DNA of 64,000 bases from Enoplolaimus lenunculus. Taxonomy: Eukaryota; Nematoda; Enoplea; Enoplida; Thoracostomopsidae. Every line of letters begins with the position of its first letter. Position 1 is the first letter of the stretch. Where the stretch lies: the NCBI GenBank assembly GCA_030248215.1, contig JASANG010003349.1, forward strand, positions 1 through 64,000, read 5' to 3'. Positions 34,301 through 39,190 of this stretch are shown in pieces. Both the position numbers and the translations under genes were made by a program. The notes under the pieces were generated by a model that saw only the letters and a program-made list of their open reading frames with translations, had not been told where the DNA came from and ran no database searches.

Positions 34301-36314
34301 AAATTAGATCTCGGAAAAATTAGAAATATACAGGCATGAAATGATTATACATTTAGGAATAGGGGAACTACCGGTGGCTTTAACAAAACGGACGGATATC
34401 AAATTTTACCGGATACTGAGGTCTGTGATCGCTTTATTGCAGACTGTCAAAAAGCACATGCGAAGAAGTGATGAATTTAACAATCGCAGATCTTGGCTTG
34501 AAATCTGACGTGTTCAAAAATCAAACCGAAGTCATTTATAACGGGGCGAATTTGGCCGCTCTGAGCTCTGTTTACGTTCCGCATATCAACACTTCAATCA
34601 GAATGGATTTTGAACCGGATACAGCCCATATCCAGAATCAGCTCATTGTCCTCTGCCAGTATGTTGTTTTTCATAAAGCAGCAGGAAAATGTTACTTTTA
34701 GTGCCGTAACAGTAGATTAAGTGTATTCCTAAGCCAAGCCTAAAGCCTAATCAAAAAATGCAGGTTAGAATCTAAGCCTATTCTTTTACAGACCCACCAC
34801 AAACCGGGACGGCCATAAAAGTGACATAGGCAAAGCAGCATATGAAAATTGTAGGAAATAAATGACCAATGATTATTCTAAAATGCTATTTAAGTCTCTG
34901 AAGCTACTTCAGTTATAGCTTTAGTTTCGAATGGGTTCGGTTTGGAAATATTAGCAAAATGAGCGTGAAATCAGACGCATTTCAAAACTACGGTGGTTTG
35001 TTTTGAAACCGGTTTAGGAAGGGGCCTCTTTGATTGGAGTGGTGGCTCTCAAATGAAGGTATGTGGGAGGCTGCTCCGGCTTTGACTTTGGCTAGTGTTT
35101 ACAGAAGGACTTGCTGTCAGTTTTATGCGTTTTTAAAGTTTATTTTTCGATTGGGTGACAGAGTTTTTTTGGCAAAATAACGTAACTTAAGTTGATTTTC
35201 AGCTGGGCCTTAGCTGTATATTTTACTAATTTTAGCTCTACAAAGAAATCTTCTGAACAACAGTAAGTTATATTTTTTAGTTGAATACATAGAATGGAGG
35301 GATCATTTACTATTATTTAATGAGGCGATGTCCCCTGATAGAAAAAAGGTTTCAGTCGAGGATCTATCGGTCCATAATTTTTCTAGCAAAAGTTGGCCAA
35401 TGTATAGAACACGGCCGTAACAGTTGTATATATTACCATATTTCTGATCCTAAAGCTTAAGCGTAAAAAAAAGATTATACCTAAGCCTAAGCCTAAGCCA
35501 AAGCGAAAAATTAGTCTACAGCTTAAGATTACTATATTGCAGTCCCATAGAAAAGCGTTCCGCCAGTCATCTTTACAAGAGCCCAAAAATTCAAAAATTC
35601 ATTTTATGTATAAGTTTTGCAATGTTTGTTTTTAGAAAAGCTGTTGCCACACAATTCAGGGTAGATATGTAAGTTTTTTGAAATTATGCAAAACAAACCC
35701 TATCCGCAGGCTTTGACTTAGGGGAAAGGTCTGGACTAAGGTTTCGACTTAGACTTAAAAAAACCTTTTCCAAAACATAAGCCTACATTTTTTGCTTAGG
35801 CTTTCGCTTCAAGCTCAACCTTTACACAGAGAGTTAGAGTTAAGTGCACGACTATGCTTTATGCTACTTTTTGGCGTTTATAGTAATTCTTTTTTCAAGT
35901 TAGGCAGTACCATACAAATGCTCTTCACGAAAATTTTGCTGCAGATACGGTGTGGTTCAAACTCACAACGAACGGATTACCAGTCCGCTGCTTTAACGAC
36001 TGAGCTATGCAGCCATTAAATATTTCGCTATATACCGTAAGTATGCTTCTACAAGTGTGAAAATTGCCCATAGAGGCCGTCTAATTTTGAATCGATTTTC
36101 AAATTTCAGCCCAGACGTCTCAGGTGAAATGATCGATATCGGCATGGCCGATGTAGTGCCGCCTCGTATCCGAATGGCAATTTTGCTTCAACGAAAATTA
36201 CTCACCCTCAGTCAACGGCGCAGTTTAAAATTTGCTAAAATTCGACTTAGACGCAGTCGTAAACGGGTGAATAGCGCTCAAAAACGTGTTAAGCGGCTCG
36301 AACAAAGCGGTTGA
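1684..36314 (+). CDS. Secreted multi-ShKT mucin-like protein (24 exons)
   Basis: Join of 1684-1769, 2865-2995, 5952-6017, 6946-7326, 11912-12679, 13152-13283, 15335-15433, 16138-16266, 20296-20427, 20968-21108, 21692-21823, 23631-24566, 25519-25644, 26193-26315, 26810-26926, 27323-27457, 28173-28400, 28838-28954, 29775-29891, 30686-30989, 31743-31994, 33232-33441, 34443-34658, 36110-36314. The total is 5283 nt, about 1760 residues, with every junction in phase. Order: signal peptide, Ser/Thr-rich linkers, eleven complete ShKT-like domains plus two fragments, a poly-Thr linker, then an unrecognised basic C-terminal region of about 290 residues. ShKT-type domains are common in nematode secreted proteins. 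With mucin-like linkers they suggest an extracellular coat, cuticle or secretory role, which is inference. All introns through exon 20 are phase 1, then phase 2. Uncertain points: the GC donor of exon 5, alternative acceptors in exons 5, 12 and 20, missed exons, and whether the 18-bp array at 16891-19031 is ever spliced in. No clear AATAAA follows the stop. Confidence 0.75.
1770..2864 (+). other. Intron 1 content
   Basis: Phase-2 intron. It contains CCTAAG-like traces near 1965-2000 and a complete GGCTGGGTTTC TIR element (2269-2623). No coding signal seen. Confidence 0.5.
2269..2623. mobile_element. GGCTGGGTTTC TIR element (ACTTAAGTA-rich), copy 1
   Basis: Starts GGCTGGGTTTCTGAAATC and ends with the inverted counterpart (gagtttcagaaacccaacc). 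The interior repeats palindromic ACTTAAGTA motifs next to both ends. About 355 bp, non-coding, MITE-like. Further copies are near 44349, 48198 and 57698. Confidence 0.7.
2865..2995 (+). CDS. ShKT gene exon 2: Ser/Thr/Ala linker
   Basis: Follows TTGTTTTCAG and ends ACA-G before GTAATT. It joins exon 1 in phase (AC|G). It encodes a Thr/Ser/Ala-rich stretch with a possible short amphipathic helix (AIIDALKALESSLDTI). Ends in phase 1, as do all later domain exons. Confidence 0.75.
3351..3642. mobile_element. TIR element with CGTAGGCCAATCTGCTATTC ends
   Basis: The left end (cgtaggacaatctgctattcag) and right end (ctgaatagcagattggcctacg) are inverted copies. Palindromic GCCTAGGC blocks and repeated 'aatagcag' motifs lie inside. 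About 290 bp, no coding capacity. Confidence 0.6.
3785..3862 (+). mobile_element. TTAGGC-bearing TIR element, truncated copy
   Basis: Begins GGCCAATGCGTAGATCAGGG, then the family's 'taacagtaatataaacatattcctaag' region and degenerate CTAAG units. The right TIR is missing. Confidence 0.5.
4055..4190. repeat. (TTTG)n microsatellite
   Basis: Imperfect then perfect TTTG tetranucleotide repeats. The overlapping ORFs (Cys/Leu/Phe runs, or Asn/Lys/Gln runs on the other strand) are low-complexity shadows. Confidence 0.85.
5952..6017 (+). CDS. ShKT gene exon 3: half ShKT domain
   Basis: Follows TTTTGGCAG, with donor GTATGA, phase 1 to 1, 66 nt. It encodes ADPKCESDF...C-x3-C-x2-C, the last four cysteines of the module. 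The first part (C-x8-C plus the start of the next loop) is absent. It is either a degenerate module or part of a domain whose other exon was not recognised. Confidence 0.65.
6065..6480. mobile_element. TGTAGTGACCC TIR element, copy 1
   Basis: The left end (tgtagtgaccccaataagag) and right end (cttattcgggtcactaca) are inverted repeats. The interior shares long stretches with copies near 7718, 8602, 22887 and 30094. About 416 bp, non-coding, MITE-like. Confidence 0.75.
6946..7326 (+). CDS. ShKT gene exon 4: Ser/Thr/Glu linker
   Basis: Acceptor AG at 6944-6945. The phase-1 join gives a Glu, then VTTTAAQSSSTTTEVETQNT and onward, a Thr/Ser/Gln/Glu-rich linker with a short tandem SNSEEL-type repeat. 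Donor is A|GTGAGT at 7327 in phase 1. The frame stays open to a stop at 7421, so an isoform ending there is possible. The in-phase donor and continuing module pattern favour splicing. Confidence 0.65.
7718..8130. mobile_element. TGTAGTGACCC TIR element, copy 2 (decayed ends)
   Basis: Same interior as copy 1 in the opposite direction ('ctgatatttatttg...ctccagaggg' and 'gattgggtgggactcaaaatggggac'), but the outer TIRs are eroded. Confidence 0.65.
8602..9045. mobile_element. TGTAGTGACCC TIR element, copy 3
   Basis: Intact inverted ends (tgtagtgacccgaataagag and ctcttattcgggtcaataca). TA lies at both borders, suggesting a TA target duplication as in Tc1/mariner-type MITEs. Lies under 0.5 kb from copy 2. 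Confidence 0.7.
10430..10804. mobile_element. GGTGTAACCGG family element
   Basis: The left end ggtgtaaccgg is mirrored by ccggttgtaccc at the right. The interior is rich in CCGGAGYCGGAG-type motifs. Related ends occur at 22306, 28503 and 51721. Confidence 0.5.
11912..12679 (+). CDS. ShKT gene exon 5: long mucin-like linker
   Basis: About 255 Ser/Thr/Pro/Gln-rich residues with no cysteine. Two in-phase acceptors compete (AG at 11910-11911 or 11925-11926). No phase-1 GT donor is present. A GC donor, ACAG|GCAATG at 12680, would keep phase 1. Otherwise the frame runs to a stop at 12699 and the gene would end or have an isoform there. Confidence 0.65.
13152..13283 (+). CDS. ShKT gene exon 6: ShKT domain
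   Basis: Acceptor TTATTTTGCAG, donor GTAATA, phase 1-1, 132 nt. Cysteines follow C-x8-C-x9-C-x8-C-x3-C-x2-C, with DPD before Cys3 and F four residues after it. It is most similar to exon 9 (shared CKNK, TDPDC, FSRE and LFC segments). Confidence 0.85.
13321..13507 (+). mobile_element. TTAGGC-bearing TIR element in intron 6
   Basis: Left end cggccaaagtatagaacagg, then gccgtagtatatgcat, CCTAAGCCTAAG units, 'aaaattagtctacagcttaa', and a decayed right end near 13507. It starts only 38 bases after exon 6. Confidence 0.6.
13508..15334 (+). other. Rest of intron 6
   Basis: AT-rich with a tRNA-like segment at 15001-15075 on the minus strand. The ORFs at 14220 and 14730 have no recognisable features. 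No exon supported. Confidence 0.4.
15001..15075 (-). repeat. tRNA-like sequence (SINE head or tRNA pseudogene)
   Basis: The minus strand reads GGCTGCGTGACGCAATGGTA (A-box-like) and ends TTAGTTCGAAACTACC (B-box-like, T-arm-like). The acceptor stem ends do not pair well (GGCTGCG against GTACGCC), so a functional tRNA is unlikely. Confidence 0.4.
15335..15433 (+). CDS. ShKT gene exon 7: Ser/Thr/Pro linker
   Basis: Acceptor CTTCTTCAG, donor A|GTAAAT, phase 1-1, 99 nt. It encodes a Ser/Thr/Pro-rich segment without cysteine. Without the splice the frame stops seven bases after the exon end. Confidence 0.65.
15631..15813 (-). mobile_element. TTAGGC-bearing TIR element, full copy
   Basis: Ends ggctcatgtatagatcaggg and ccttgttctatacatggacc are inverted. 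The interior reads GGCTTAGGCTTAGG in several runs, the reverse orientation of the 853 copy. Confidence 0.7.
15971..16082 (+). mobile_element. TTAGGC-bearing TIR element, partial
   Basis: Shares 'gtaacagtagtataagcatgttcctaa' and 'gcctaagcaaaaaatagtctaaac' with the family but lacks the ends. It sits directly before the acceptor of exon 8. Confidence 0.5.
16138..16266 (+). CDS. ShKT gene exon 8: Ser/Thr/Glu linker
   Basis: Acceptor ATGTTTACAG, donor GTACTC, phase 1-1, 129 nt. It encodes DVEEKSITTMYNV... ending in TSVTVT, an acidic Ser/Thr linker. Confidence 0.65.
16280..16354. repeat. (AAT)n microsatellite, left part
   Basis: About 24 uninterrupted AAT units starting 14 bases after the exon 8 donor. 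The tract resumes at 16511 after a TIR element insertion. Confidence 0.9.
16356..16510 (+). mobile_element. TTAGGC-bearing TIR element inserted in (AAT)n
   Basis: Left end CGGCCAATGTAAAGAACAGG, right end gcccctgatcttaacatgggcc. AAT repeats abut both ends, so the element landed inside the microsatellite. Confidence 0.7.
16511..16545. repeat. (AAT)n microsatellite, right part
   Basis: Continuation of the AAT tract beyond the inserted TIR element, with slight decay. Confidence 0.8.
16891..19031. repeat. 18-bp minisatellite, about 118 copies
   Basis: Tandem GGTTTCACCCCAACGGTT units fill about 2.14 kb. The 5' third is nearly uniform with TTTTGCC and ACAGTC variants. The 3' half is diverged and carries units of 13, 17 and 19 bp. 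In frame it reads GFTPTV, or KPTVGV on the other strand, so all six frames show long spurious ORFs. An in-phase acceptor (AG at 16887-16888) would open a GFTPTV exon, but a one-base deletion near 17638 shifts frame to a stop at about 18117. It is most likely intronic. Confidence 0.95.
19063..19961. mobile_element. 899-bp foldback element with long inverted repeats
   Basis: About 175 bases at 19063-19240 recur as the reverse complement at 19789-19961, with few differences. Both outer ends are CTAGAAAAAA-type with CTAG at the borders. The 550-bp middle has no ORF of note. It follows the minisatellite directly. It could be a non-autonomous DNA transposon or a hairpin-forming foldback. Confidence 0.75.
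20296..20427 (+). CDS. ShKT gene exon 9: ShKT domain
   Basis: Acceptor CCTTTTAG, donor GTAAAT, phase 1-1, 132 nt. Complete C-x8-C-x9-C-x8-C-x3-C-x2-C module, closest to exon 6, preceded by a short acidic leader (VTSEEE). Confidence 0.85.
20968..21108 (+). CDS. ShKT gene exon 10: ShKT domain
   Basis: Acceptor ACGTTTCAG, donor GTAATA, phase 1-1, 141 nt. Complete six-Cys module with the invariant spacing (DPNC, EFRTNC), plus a short C-terminal extension. Confidence 0.85.
21692..21823 (+). CDS. ShKT gene exon 11: ShKT domain
   Basis: Acceptor TTATTTTTTAG, donor GTAATT, phase 1-1, 132 nt. Complete module. NPSC replaces the usual DPxC before the third cysteine. Confidence 0.85.
22557..22891. mobile_element. 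Inverted-repeat element (nested)
   Basis: Three concentric inverted pairs are visible: ctagtagcaagagt with actcttgctagtag, ataagagcgtgcaact with agttgcacactcttgttat, and gcgttgcgttttgcc plus ccccccttatttagggggg with its complement at 22776-22810. Strong hairpin potential, no ORF. Confidence 0.6.
22887..23285. mobile_element. TGTAGTGACCC TIR element, copy 4
   Basis: Left end tagtagtgacccgaataaga and the family interior ('gagtccgtaa', 'gactctaggaccaaataaag'). The right end stops at 'ctggagaggcac' without a TIR. Confidence 0.65.
23631..24566 (+). CDS. ShKT gene exon 12: long acidic Ser/Thr/Glu linker
   Basis: About 312 residues in one phase 1-1 exon (acceptor TGTAAAG, with an in-phase alternative CATCAG; donor GTATGA). 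It is extremely rich in Ser, Thr and Glu with NST sequons, mucin/proteoglycan-like. Positions 23889-24080 hold 3.7 copies of a 17-residue repeat (STETLSEEELGSTDNEI-type). No cysteine. Confidence 0.8.
23889..24080 (+). repeat. 51-bp coding tandem repeat
   Basis: Units of 51 bp encode STETLSEgELGSaDnEt-like 17-mers, in frame with exon 12. Copies 2 and 3 are nearly identical. Confidence 0.85.
24700..24772. repeat. (TTTA)n low-complexity tract
   Basis: Imperfect TTTA tetranucleotide repeats in intron 12. Confidence 0.8.
25519..25644 (+). CDS. ShKT gene exon 13: ShKT domain
   Basis: Acceptor GCTATTTTCAG, donor GTAAGG, phase 1-1, 126 nt. Complete invariant module (DPDC, CGLC end). Confidence 0.85.
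25703..25765 (+). mobile_element. TTAGGC-bearing TIR element, 5' fragment
   Basis: Left-end-like 'ggcccaggcagatatcaagg', then 'ccgtcacagtaatataagcatattcttaagcct', truncated. Confidence 0.45.
25864..26100 (+). mobile_element. tRNA-derived SINE-like element, copy 1
   Basis: About 237 bp, shared almost end to end with 56754-56987. The tRNA-like part at about 25990-26060 has an A-box (TAGCTGAGTGG) and B-box (GAGTTCGAATCC), separated as in tRNA promoters. It ends in an A/T-rich tail ('gggttaaataaacaa'). Confidence 0.7.
26193..26315 (+). CDS. ShKT gene exon 14: ShKT domain
   Basis: Acceptor TTATATTTACAG, donor GTGAGT, phase 1-1, 123 nt. Complete invariant module (DPNC, CVKSCGVC). Confidence 0.85.
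26810..26926 (+). CDS. ShKT gene exon 15: ShKT domain
   Basis: Acceptor ACTGTTTAG, donor GTATGT, phase 1-1, 117 nt. Complete module starting almost at the first cysteine (CENQMNDSIC), with CPKSCRNC at the end. Confidence 0.85.
27323..27457 (+). CDS. ShKT gene exon 16: ShKT domain
   Basis: The acceptor is the second of two close AGs (AAATTTAG at 27322), the only one in phase. Donor A|GTACGC. 135 nt, complete invariant module (DPGC, CKLACGLC). Confidence 0.8.
27488..27695 (+). mobile_element. TTAGGC-bearing TIR element in intron 16
   Basis: Left end ccaatgtaaagaacatacgc, CCTAAGCCTAAG units, 'aagtataaagcttactctattctagtcccac', right end cccctgatctatacgtgggcc. It begins 30 bases after exon 16. 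Confidence 0.7.
27835..27965 (-). mobile_element. SINE-like element, 5' fragment
   Basis: Reverse complement of the region before the tRNA part of the 25864 and 56754 elements (aggagcttg, cttgtgg, actgcgcata...). The tRNA-like part is missing. Confidence 0.5.
28173..28400 (+). CDS. ShKT gene exon 17: ShKT domain plus N-terminal fragment
   Basis: Acceptor TTTTTTTAAG, donor GTAATT, phase 1-1, 228 nt. It begins with a module start (CKNKLGDLAC) that breaks off into an acidic linker (EDEEESDE), then a complete module. The leading fragment looks like a partially deleted second module. Confidence 0.8.
28503..28700. mobile_element. Fragments of GGGTGYAACCGG and TTAGGC-bearing elements
   Basis: 'gcgtgtaactggatatccgtttc' at 28503 resembles the GGGTGYAACCGG family. 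At 28640-28695 'cttaggcttaggatt...actgtaacggcccagttatata' is the end of a TTAGGC-bearing element in reverse. Confidence 0.45.
28838..28954 (+). CDS. ShKT gene exon 18: ShKT domain
   Basis: Acceptor AATATTTTAG, donor GTTAGT, phase 1-1, 117 nt. Complete module. DSGC replaces DPxC. Confidence 0.85.
29775..29891 (+). CDS. ShKT gene exon 19: ShKT domain (last)
   Basis: Acceptor TTAATTTTTAG, donor GTATGA, phase 1-1, 117 nt. Complete invariant module (DPNC, CARDCGLC). The last cysteine module before the C-terminal region. Confidence 0.85.
30094..30470. mobile_element. TGTAGTGACCC TIR element, copy 5
   Basis: Interior matches copies 1 and 4 ('ctccagtaccaaataaac', 'taaccttgcattatcgctca', 'accctctggagaggccaaat') and the right end is gatcactaca. 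The left TIR is lost. Confidence 0.65.
30686..30989 (+). CDS. ShKT gene exon 20: Thr-rich linker
   Basis: Acceptor GATATTTTAAG (other in-phase AGs at 30721 and 30724), donor GG|GTATGC. It is the switch exon, entering in phase 1 and leaving in phase 2. It encodes about 100 residues dominated by Thr, including a run of 13 Thr from ACA/ACT repeats, with one acidic patch (GDDDV). Mucin-like and probably O-glycosylated. Confidence 0.7.
31471..31637 (+). mobile_element. TTAGGC-bearing TIR element in intron 20
   Basis: Left end aatgtatagaccagggtctt, degenerate CCTAAG units, 'tttgtctacagtttactctactgcagtc', right end cccctgatcgtgacatgagcc. Confidence 0.65.
31743..31994 (+). CDS. ShKT gene exon 21: C-terminal region part 1
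   Basis: Acceptor CTTCTCTGCAG, donor GTAAGT, phase 2-2, 252 nt. It opens with a Ser/Thr segment, then a likely helical region (FVRQTMMSNVEMATLMVSMT...HYREWVQTLTEDFF). One cysteine (ELCASF). Family not recognised. Confidence 0.75.
32025..32095 (-). repeat. tRNA-like sequence in intron 21
   Basis: The minus strand reads GTTGTGCAGTGGTAGCATGC (A-box-like) and GAGGTTCGATTGCC (B-box-like). The arms pair only partly, so a SINE head or tRNA pseudogene is more likely than a functional tRNA. Confidence 0.4.
32840..33130 (-). mobile_element. tRNA-derived SINE-like element, second family
   Basis: The minus strand carries GGCTGCGTAGCTCAGTGG (A-box) and TGGGCTCGAACCACTCC (B-box) at about 32890-32960. It is followed by 'ccccagcaaaattttcgtgaa', shared with 35899-36020. 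The flank at 32990-33130 resembles the first SINE family's 5' region ('acgtcttgtggagatgttgcactgcgcata'). Confidence 0.55.
33232..33441 (+). CDS. ShKT gene exon 22: C-terminal region part 2 (basic)
   Basis: Acceptor TTATTTTTCAG, donor AG|GTTCGT, phase 2-2, 210 nt. Strongly basic, with a Lys/Arg-rich helix-like segment (RRLMKMHRSKLRQSLRVVRR) and several dibasic sites. Family not recognised. Confidence 0.75.
33442..34442 (+). other. Intron 22 content
   Basis: CCTAAG-like remnants at 33540-33610 and a hairpin TIR element at 34035-34201. No other feature seen. Confidence 0.45.
34035..34201. mobile_element. Hairpin TIR element (CACTGCAAAAATGGTGAG), copy 1
   Basis: The left end CACTGCAAAAATGGTGAGTC is the inverted copy of the right end (tgactcaccattctttacagtg). 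The interior repeats GAGTC/GACTC in inverted pairs (acgtttgactctggcggagtc). 167 bp, no ORF. Copy 2 is at 58951. Confidence 0.7.
34443..34658 (+). CDS. ShKT gene exon 23: C-terminal region part 3
   Basis: Acceptor TTTATTGCAG, donor CA|GTATGT, phase 2-2, 216 nt. It encodes a mixed segment with potential N-glycosylation sites (NLTI, NQTE, NTSI) and two cysteines. Family not recognised. Confidence 0.75.
34701..34826 (+). mobile_element. TTAGGC-bearing TIR element, decayed
   Basis: 'gtgccgtaacagtagattaagtgtattcctaagcc' to 'cgggacggccataaaagtgac'. It starts 42 bases after exon 23. Confidence 0.5.
35395..35584 (+). mobile_element. TTAGGC-bearing TIR element in intron 23
   Basis: Left end ggccaatgtatagaacacgg, CCTAAGCCTAAGCC units, 'aaaaattagtctacagcttaagatt', right end ccagtcatctttacaagagcc. 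Confidence 0.65.
35899..36020 (-). mobile_element. tRNA-derived SINE-like element, second family, short copy
   Basis: Minus strand GGCTGCATAGCTCAGTCG... GTGAGTTTGAACCACACC with the shared 'gcagcaaaattttcgtgaa' segment. It lies 90 bases before the last exon. Confidence 0.5.
36110..36314 (+). CDS. ShKT gene exon 24: terminal exon
   Basis: Acceptor CAAATTTCAG, phase 2, 205 nt to TGA. It encodes a short acidic start (DVSGEMIDIG), then a Lys/Arg-rich helical tail (RSLKFAKIRLRRSRKRV..., KRVKRLEQSG). Several RxxR/RxKR-type sites could be cut by furin-like proteases in the secretory pathway, which is inference. Confidence 0.8.
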
Positions 36315-36837
36315 ACTGTGTATTTCAATATTTATCTCCGAGTCATAAACATTCAAATTTTGAAGGCTCGTTCATTTGAATGACCCGTTTAAGTGTGAAT
36401 GTCTAAAATCCTGTAAGTCATATTGAAGAGAGCAAAACTTTAGCTTACGAATTTACGCATTTCGCAGGCATTTAATTTCTCATAGACTTACTGCGAAAGC
36501 GGACTGCGTGTCAGCAATGAAATAATTTCATGTCCTTTTTGAAGCTGTTTCTAAATTGTTCAATGTGTCTATTTTGTGGTGTATATAGCCGCTTCGACCT
36601 AACAAAAAACTGAGCTATTTTGTTCTGTATGTGTGCATTATAGTCGCTGTGTGACAAAACGTGTAACGATAATTGCAAACTGTTGTGTAATGTTCATTCT
36701 GCTGCATTAAAATTCATTATGAATCAGCTCATTAATACGTATATAACCACTAACTTTCATTACCTATTCTTAATAACAGCTAGTAGATTTTTCAAGAATT
36801 TTGATTTCTAAGAACATTAGTAACATGACATGCCTAG

Positions 36838-37050
36838 GTTGAATGTGGAAGTTTGCCTCCAGCAAACAGTCCACCCGCCCGTTTTCGCAAAATTGTTTGT
36901 GGTTCCGGCATTTCCTGTATTAAATTTTTCGCGTTTTACAAACTTTGTACCTTTGGCAGAGTTGGTTGCTATGCACCCGCGTCTCAACAATTCGTTATCA
37001 GCGGGTCCTGTTGCATCCTAAATCTTTCAGTCTGTTTATATATTATATAA
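36838..37050 (+). CDS. Possible Cys-rich orphan exon (doubtful)
   Basis: After a CCTAG acceptor the frame reads VECGSLPPANSPPARF and continues for 70 residues with about eight cysteines to a TAA. Cys density and an AATAAA-like tract about 80 bases later suggest a terminal exon. No upstream exon or start was found, and it does not fit the phase of the ShKT gene. It could be chance. Confidence 0.2.
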   Translation, partial: VECGSLPPANSPPARFRKIVCGSGISCIKFFAFYKLCTFGRVGCYAPASQQFVISGSCCILNLSVCLYII

Positions 37051-37678
37051 ATATATTGCCATTTTTAAGTAATTGTTTACCGATTATTCGCCCAACTAAA
37101 CTTAACACATTTTTACTATTTTCTAGAGTAATGATAAAATAAAAAAATGTATGATACGTTAACACAAATCCTCATACAAAACACAAAATTAAAATTATTC
37201 AGGTAATAAGTTAAAATAGCACTTCTTCACTTAACTGCTTAAAAAATTTCCAAATATATGCGAGGTGAATTCTTAAATTTTTAGCTACTAGAATCTAAAA
37301 TATCAATCCTGGTAGAATCACAACTTGCCCCGTCTGACTGAAACTTTTGTATCAAAATGCTAACTAAAAACTCAAAACCGTTGAAAATCATTGATTTCTT
37401 CTTGGTCGATTTTCCTCGCCATGCATATTATATATAAACCACAATAAAATAAAAAAATAATACAACAAACAATAAAAACAATCAGGATAACACTCGGCAT
37501 AAAAATTGGTCTCAATTTCACAACGCAATAGAAATAAGGCATAACATAAAATTACACATTGAAAACAGACACAGAACAAATATTGCAATTAAATTGAACG
37601 GAATTGTAATGGCGTACACAACCTTAGAATAGCCGCAATAATAATAATAATAATGCGCGATTCATTTGAGCCTGTGTT

Positions 37679-37838
37679 AGGGTTGCGTTATACATTCGCA
37701 TATCGGACACCGTCACTCGTCGCCGTACGCCGGGTACGCGCCGCTGGAAAATCTATTTGGTGGAATGTTTCATGACAAATTTTACAGTGCCGTAGGCCCG
37801 CAATCGGCGGTGTCCGGCAGCGAGTATAGAACAACCCT
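37679..37838. mobile_element. 160-bp TIR element
   Basis: The left end agggttgcgttatacattcg, followed by ggacaccg, is mirrored by cggtgtccggcagcgagtatagaacaaccct. Non-coding, unusually GC-rich for the window. Confidence 0.6.
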
Positions 37839-38805
37839 TAGAGGCACGTTGAATGGCTGAACTCGACGTTAACTCTTGACATATAATTTAGTGATTAACG
37901 TTAAAAATATTTTCAACATGGAACGATTGTTAAGGTTATCTTAACAATTGTTACTTAATTTTTGGGCACATGTATAAAATAGTGGCCGATCATGTCTCCT
38001 CGGGGACTGCTATACGGTAATCTTAAGTTTTAGACTCATGTTTTGCTTTGGCACGGCCCGGATATATACAATGGGCAATTCCCGTAACCAACGTTATTTA
38101 CAAAAGATTTGGTCAAGAATTGCATACAGAGTTAAACCATTTTTGGGCGCACCTCACAGTTAGATTCAAGTAAACAGCGCATAACACTTTTGAATCGTGT
38201 CAAAAATGAAGCACAATTTTTAACCTTTTCTTGTATTAAACATGTTTCAAAACACTTTTTTGTAAACGGAGAACTTCTAAAAATATACGGAAGCAAATAC
38301 AATATTCACAAAACGCTGTTTAACGTTTGTGAAACCGTTATTTGTGACTCATTATAAACGCTTTCATCATATCGCAAAAGGACGTTTTGTACTTTTGACA
38401 CGATTCCTTAAAATATTTTATAAACGAAAGCGAAAGACGAATACGGTCAGAGTTAGCACGGCAAATGTGTAACAGCCTTTTACTGATTAATTACATTCTT
38501 ACGGCCCTTGCTCTTCTCAGCAATTATTTTGCTACCAATACCACGAAAAAGATACGTAACCCAATTTTAACAAATAGACACCTTCAAAACAATGCAGCAA
38601 TTAATGTAGAACCATCAGAGGGTTTATTTTATAACTTTACACTACATCTTGTCTCAATTGTTCGCAAAGTTACCTTGAAGTACAACAAATTATAAGAAAA
38701 TACACACATTATTGCCTCGGTTAAATTAATTCTTGACCTAAATTTCAAAATAAAAAAACATTTGCGATAAACGCTACACTTCACTTAACCGGTACAGACC
38801 AAGAA

Positions 38806-38811
38806 TTTATT
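38806..38811 (-). terminator. Candidate polyadenylation signal, FERM gene
   Basis: AATAAA on the minus strand, about 380 bases after the FERM stop. Chosen only on motif and position. Confidence 0.3.
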
Positions 38812-39190
38812 CTCAAAATACGACACAACTCCAAAAATAATTAACAGCATTCACTTTAAAAAACTGACATAACATTACCACACGGCCATCTGCTTACTTA
38901 CACAACAAAAAATTGCACTTTCAACCACAATTATTTCTCATATTTCGTCACAAATTTCTTCAATGTTTCACCCATCTATATTGTGGATCCAAATCTGTGC
39001 CGTTTTGTAATATCCCCCAACTATTTTGAACTTACTCCACAACACAAAGGTAAAGAAATTAAAATAGCCCTTTTCCTTGCTATCACCAATTACTCTCAAC
39101 CTACCCAGTCCACATAAGCTTATTTCGTATACGGTCCTTATCATCCCACAAACTTGGTAATCCTAACGGGACCGATACGATAACACTTCA

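Larger units (their letters stand above)
36315..39190. other. Intergenic region between converging genes
   Basis: Holds a possible Cys-rich orphan exon (36838-37050), a small TIR element (37679-37838), a decayed TTAGGC-bearing element (about 37995-38080, 'gctatacggtaatcttaag...cacggcccggatatatacaatgggc') and AT-rich sequence. A minus-strand AATAAA at 38806-38811 is the best polyadenylation candidate for the FERM gene. Confidence 0.45.

Noticed and set aside
38465-38695. 76-codon ORF with a hydrophobic N-terminus (possible small secreted peptide)
   Set aside because: No acceptor, poly(A) signal or recognisable motif; composition is that of AT-rich chance ORFs.
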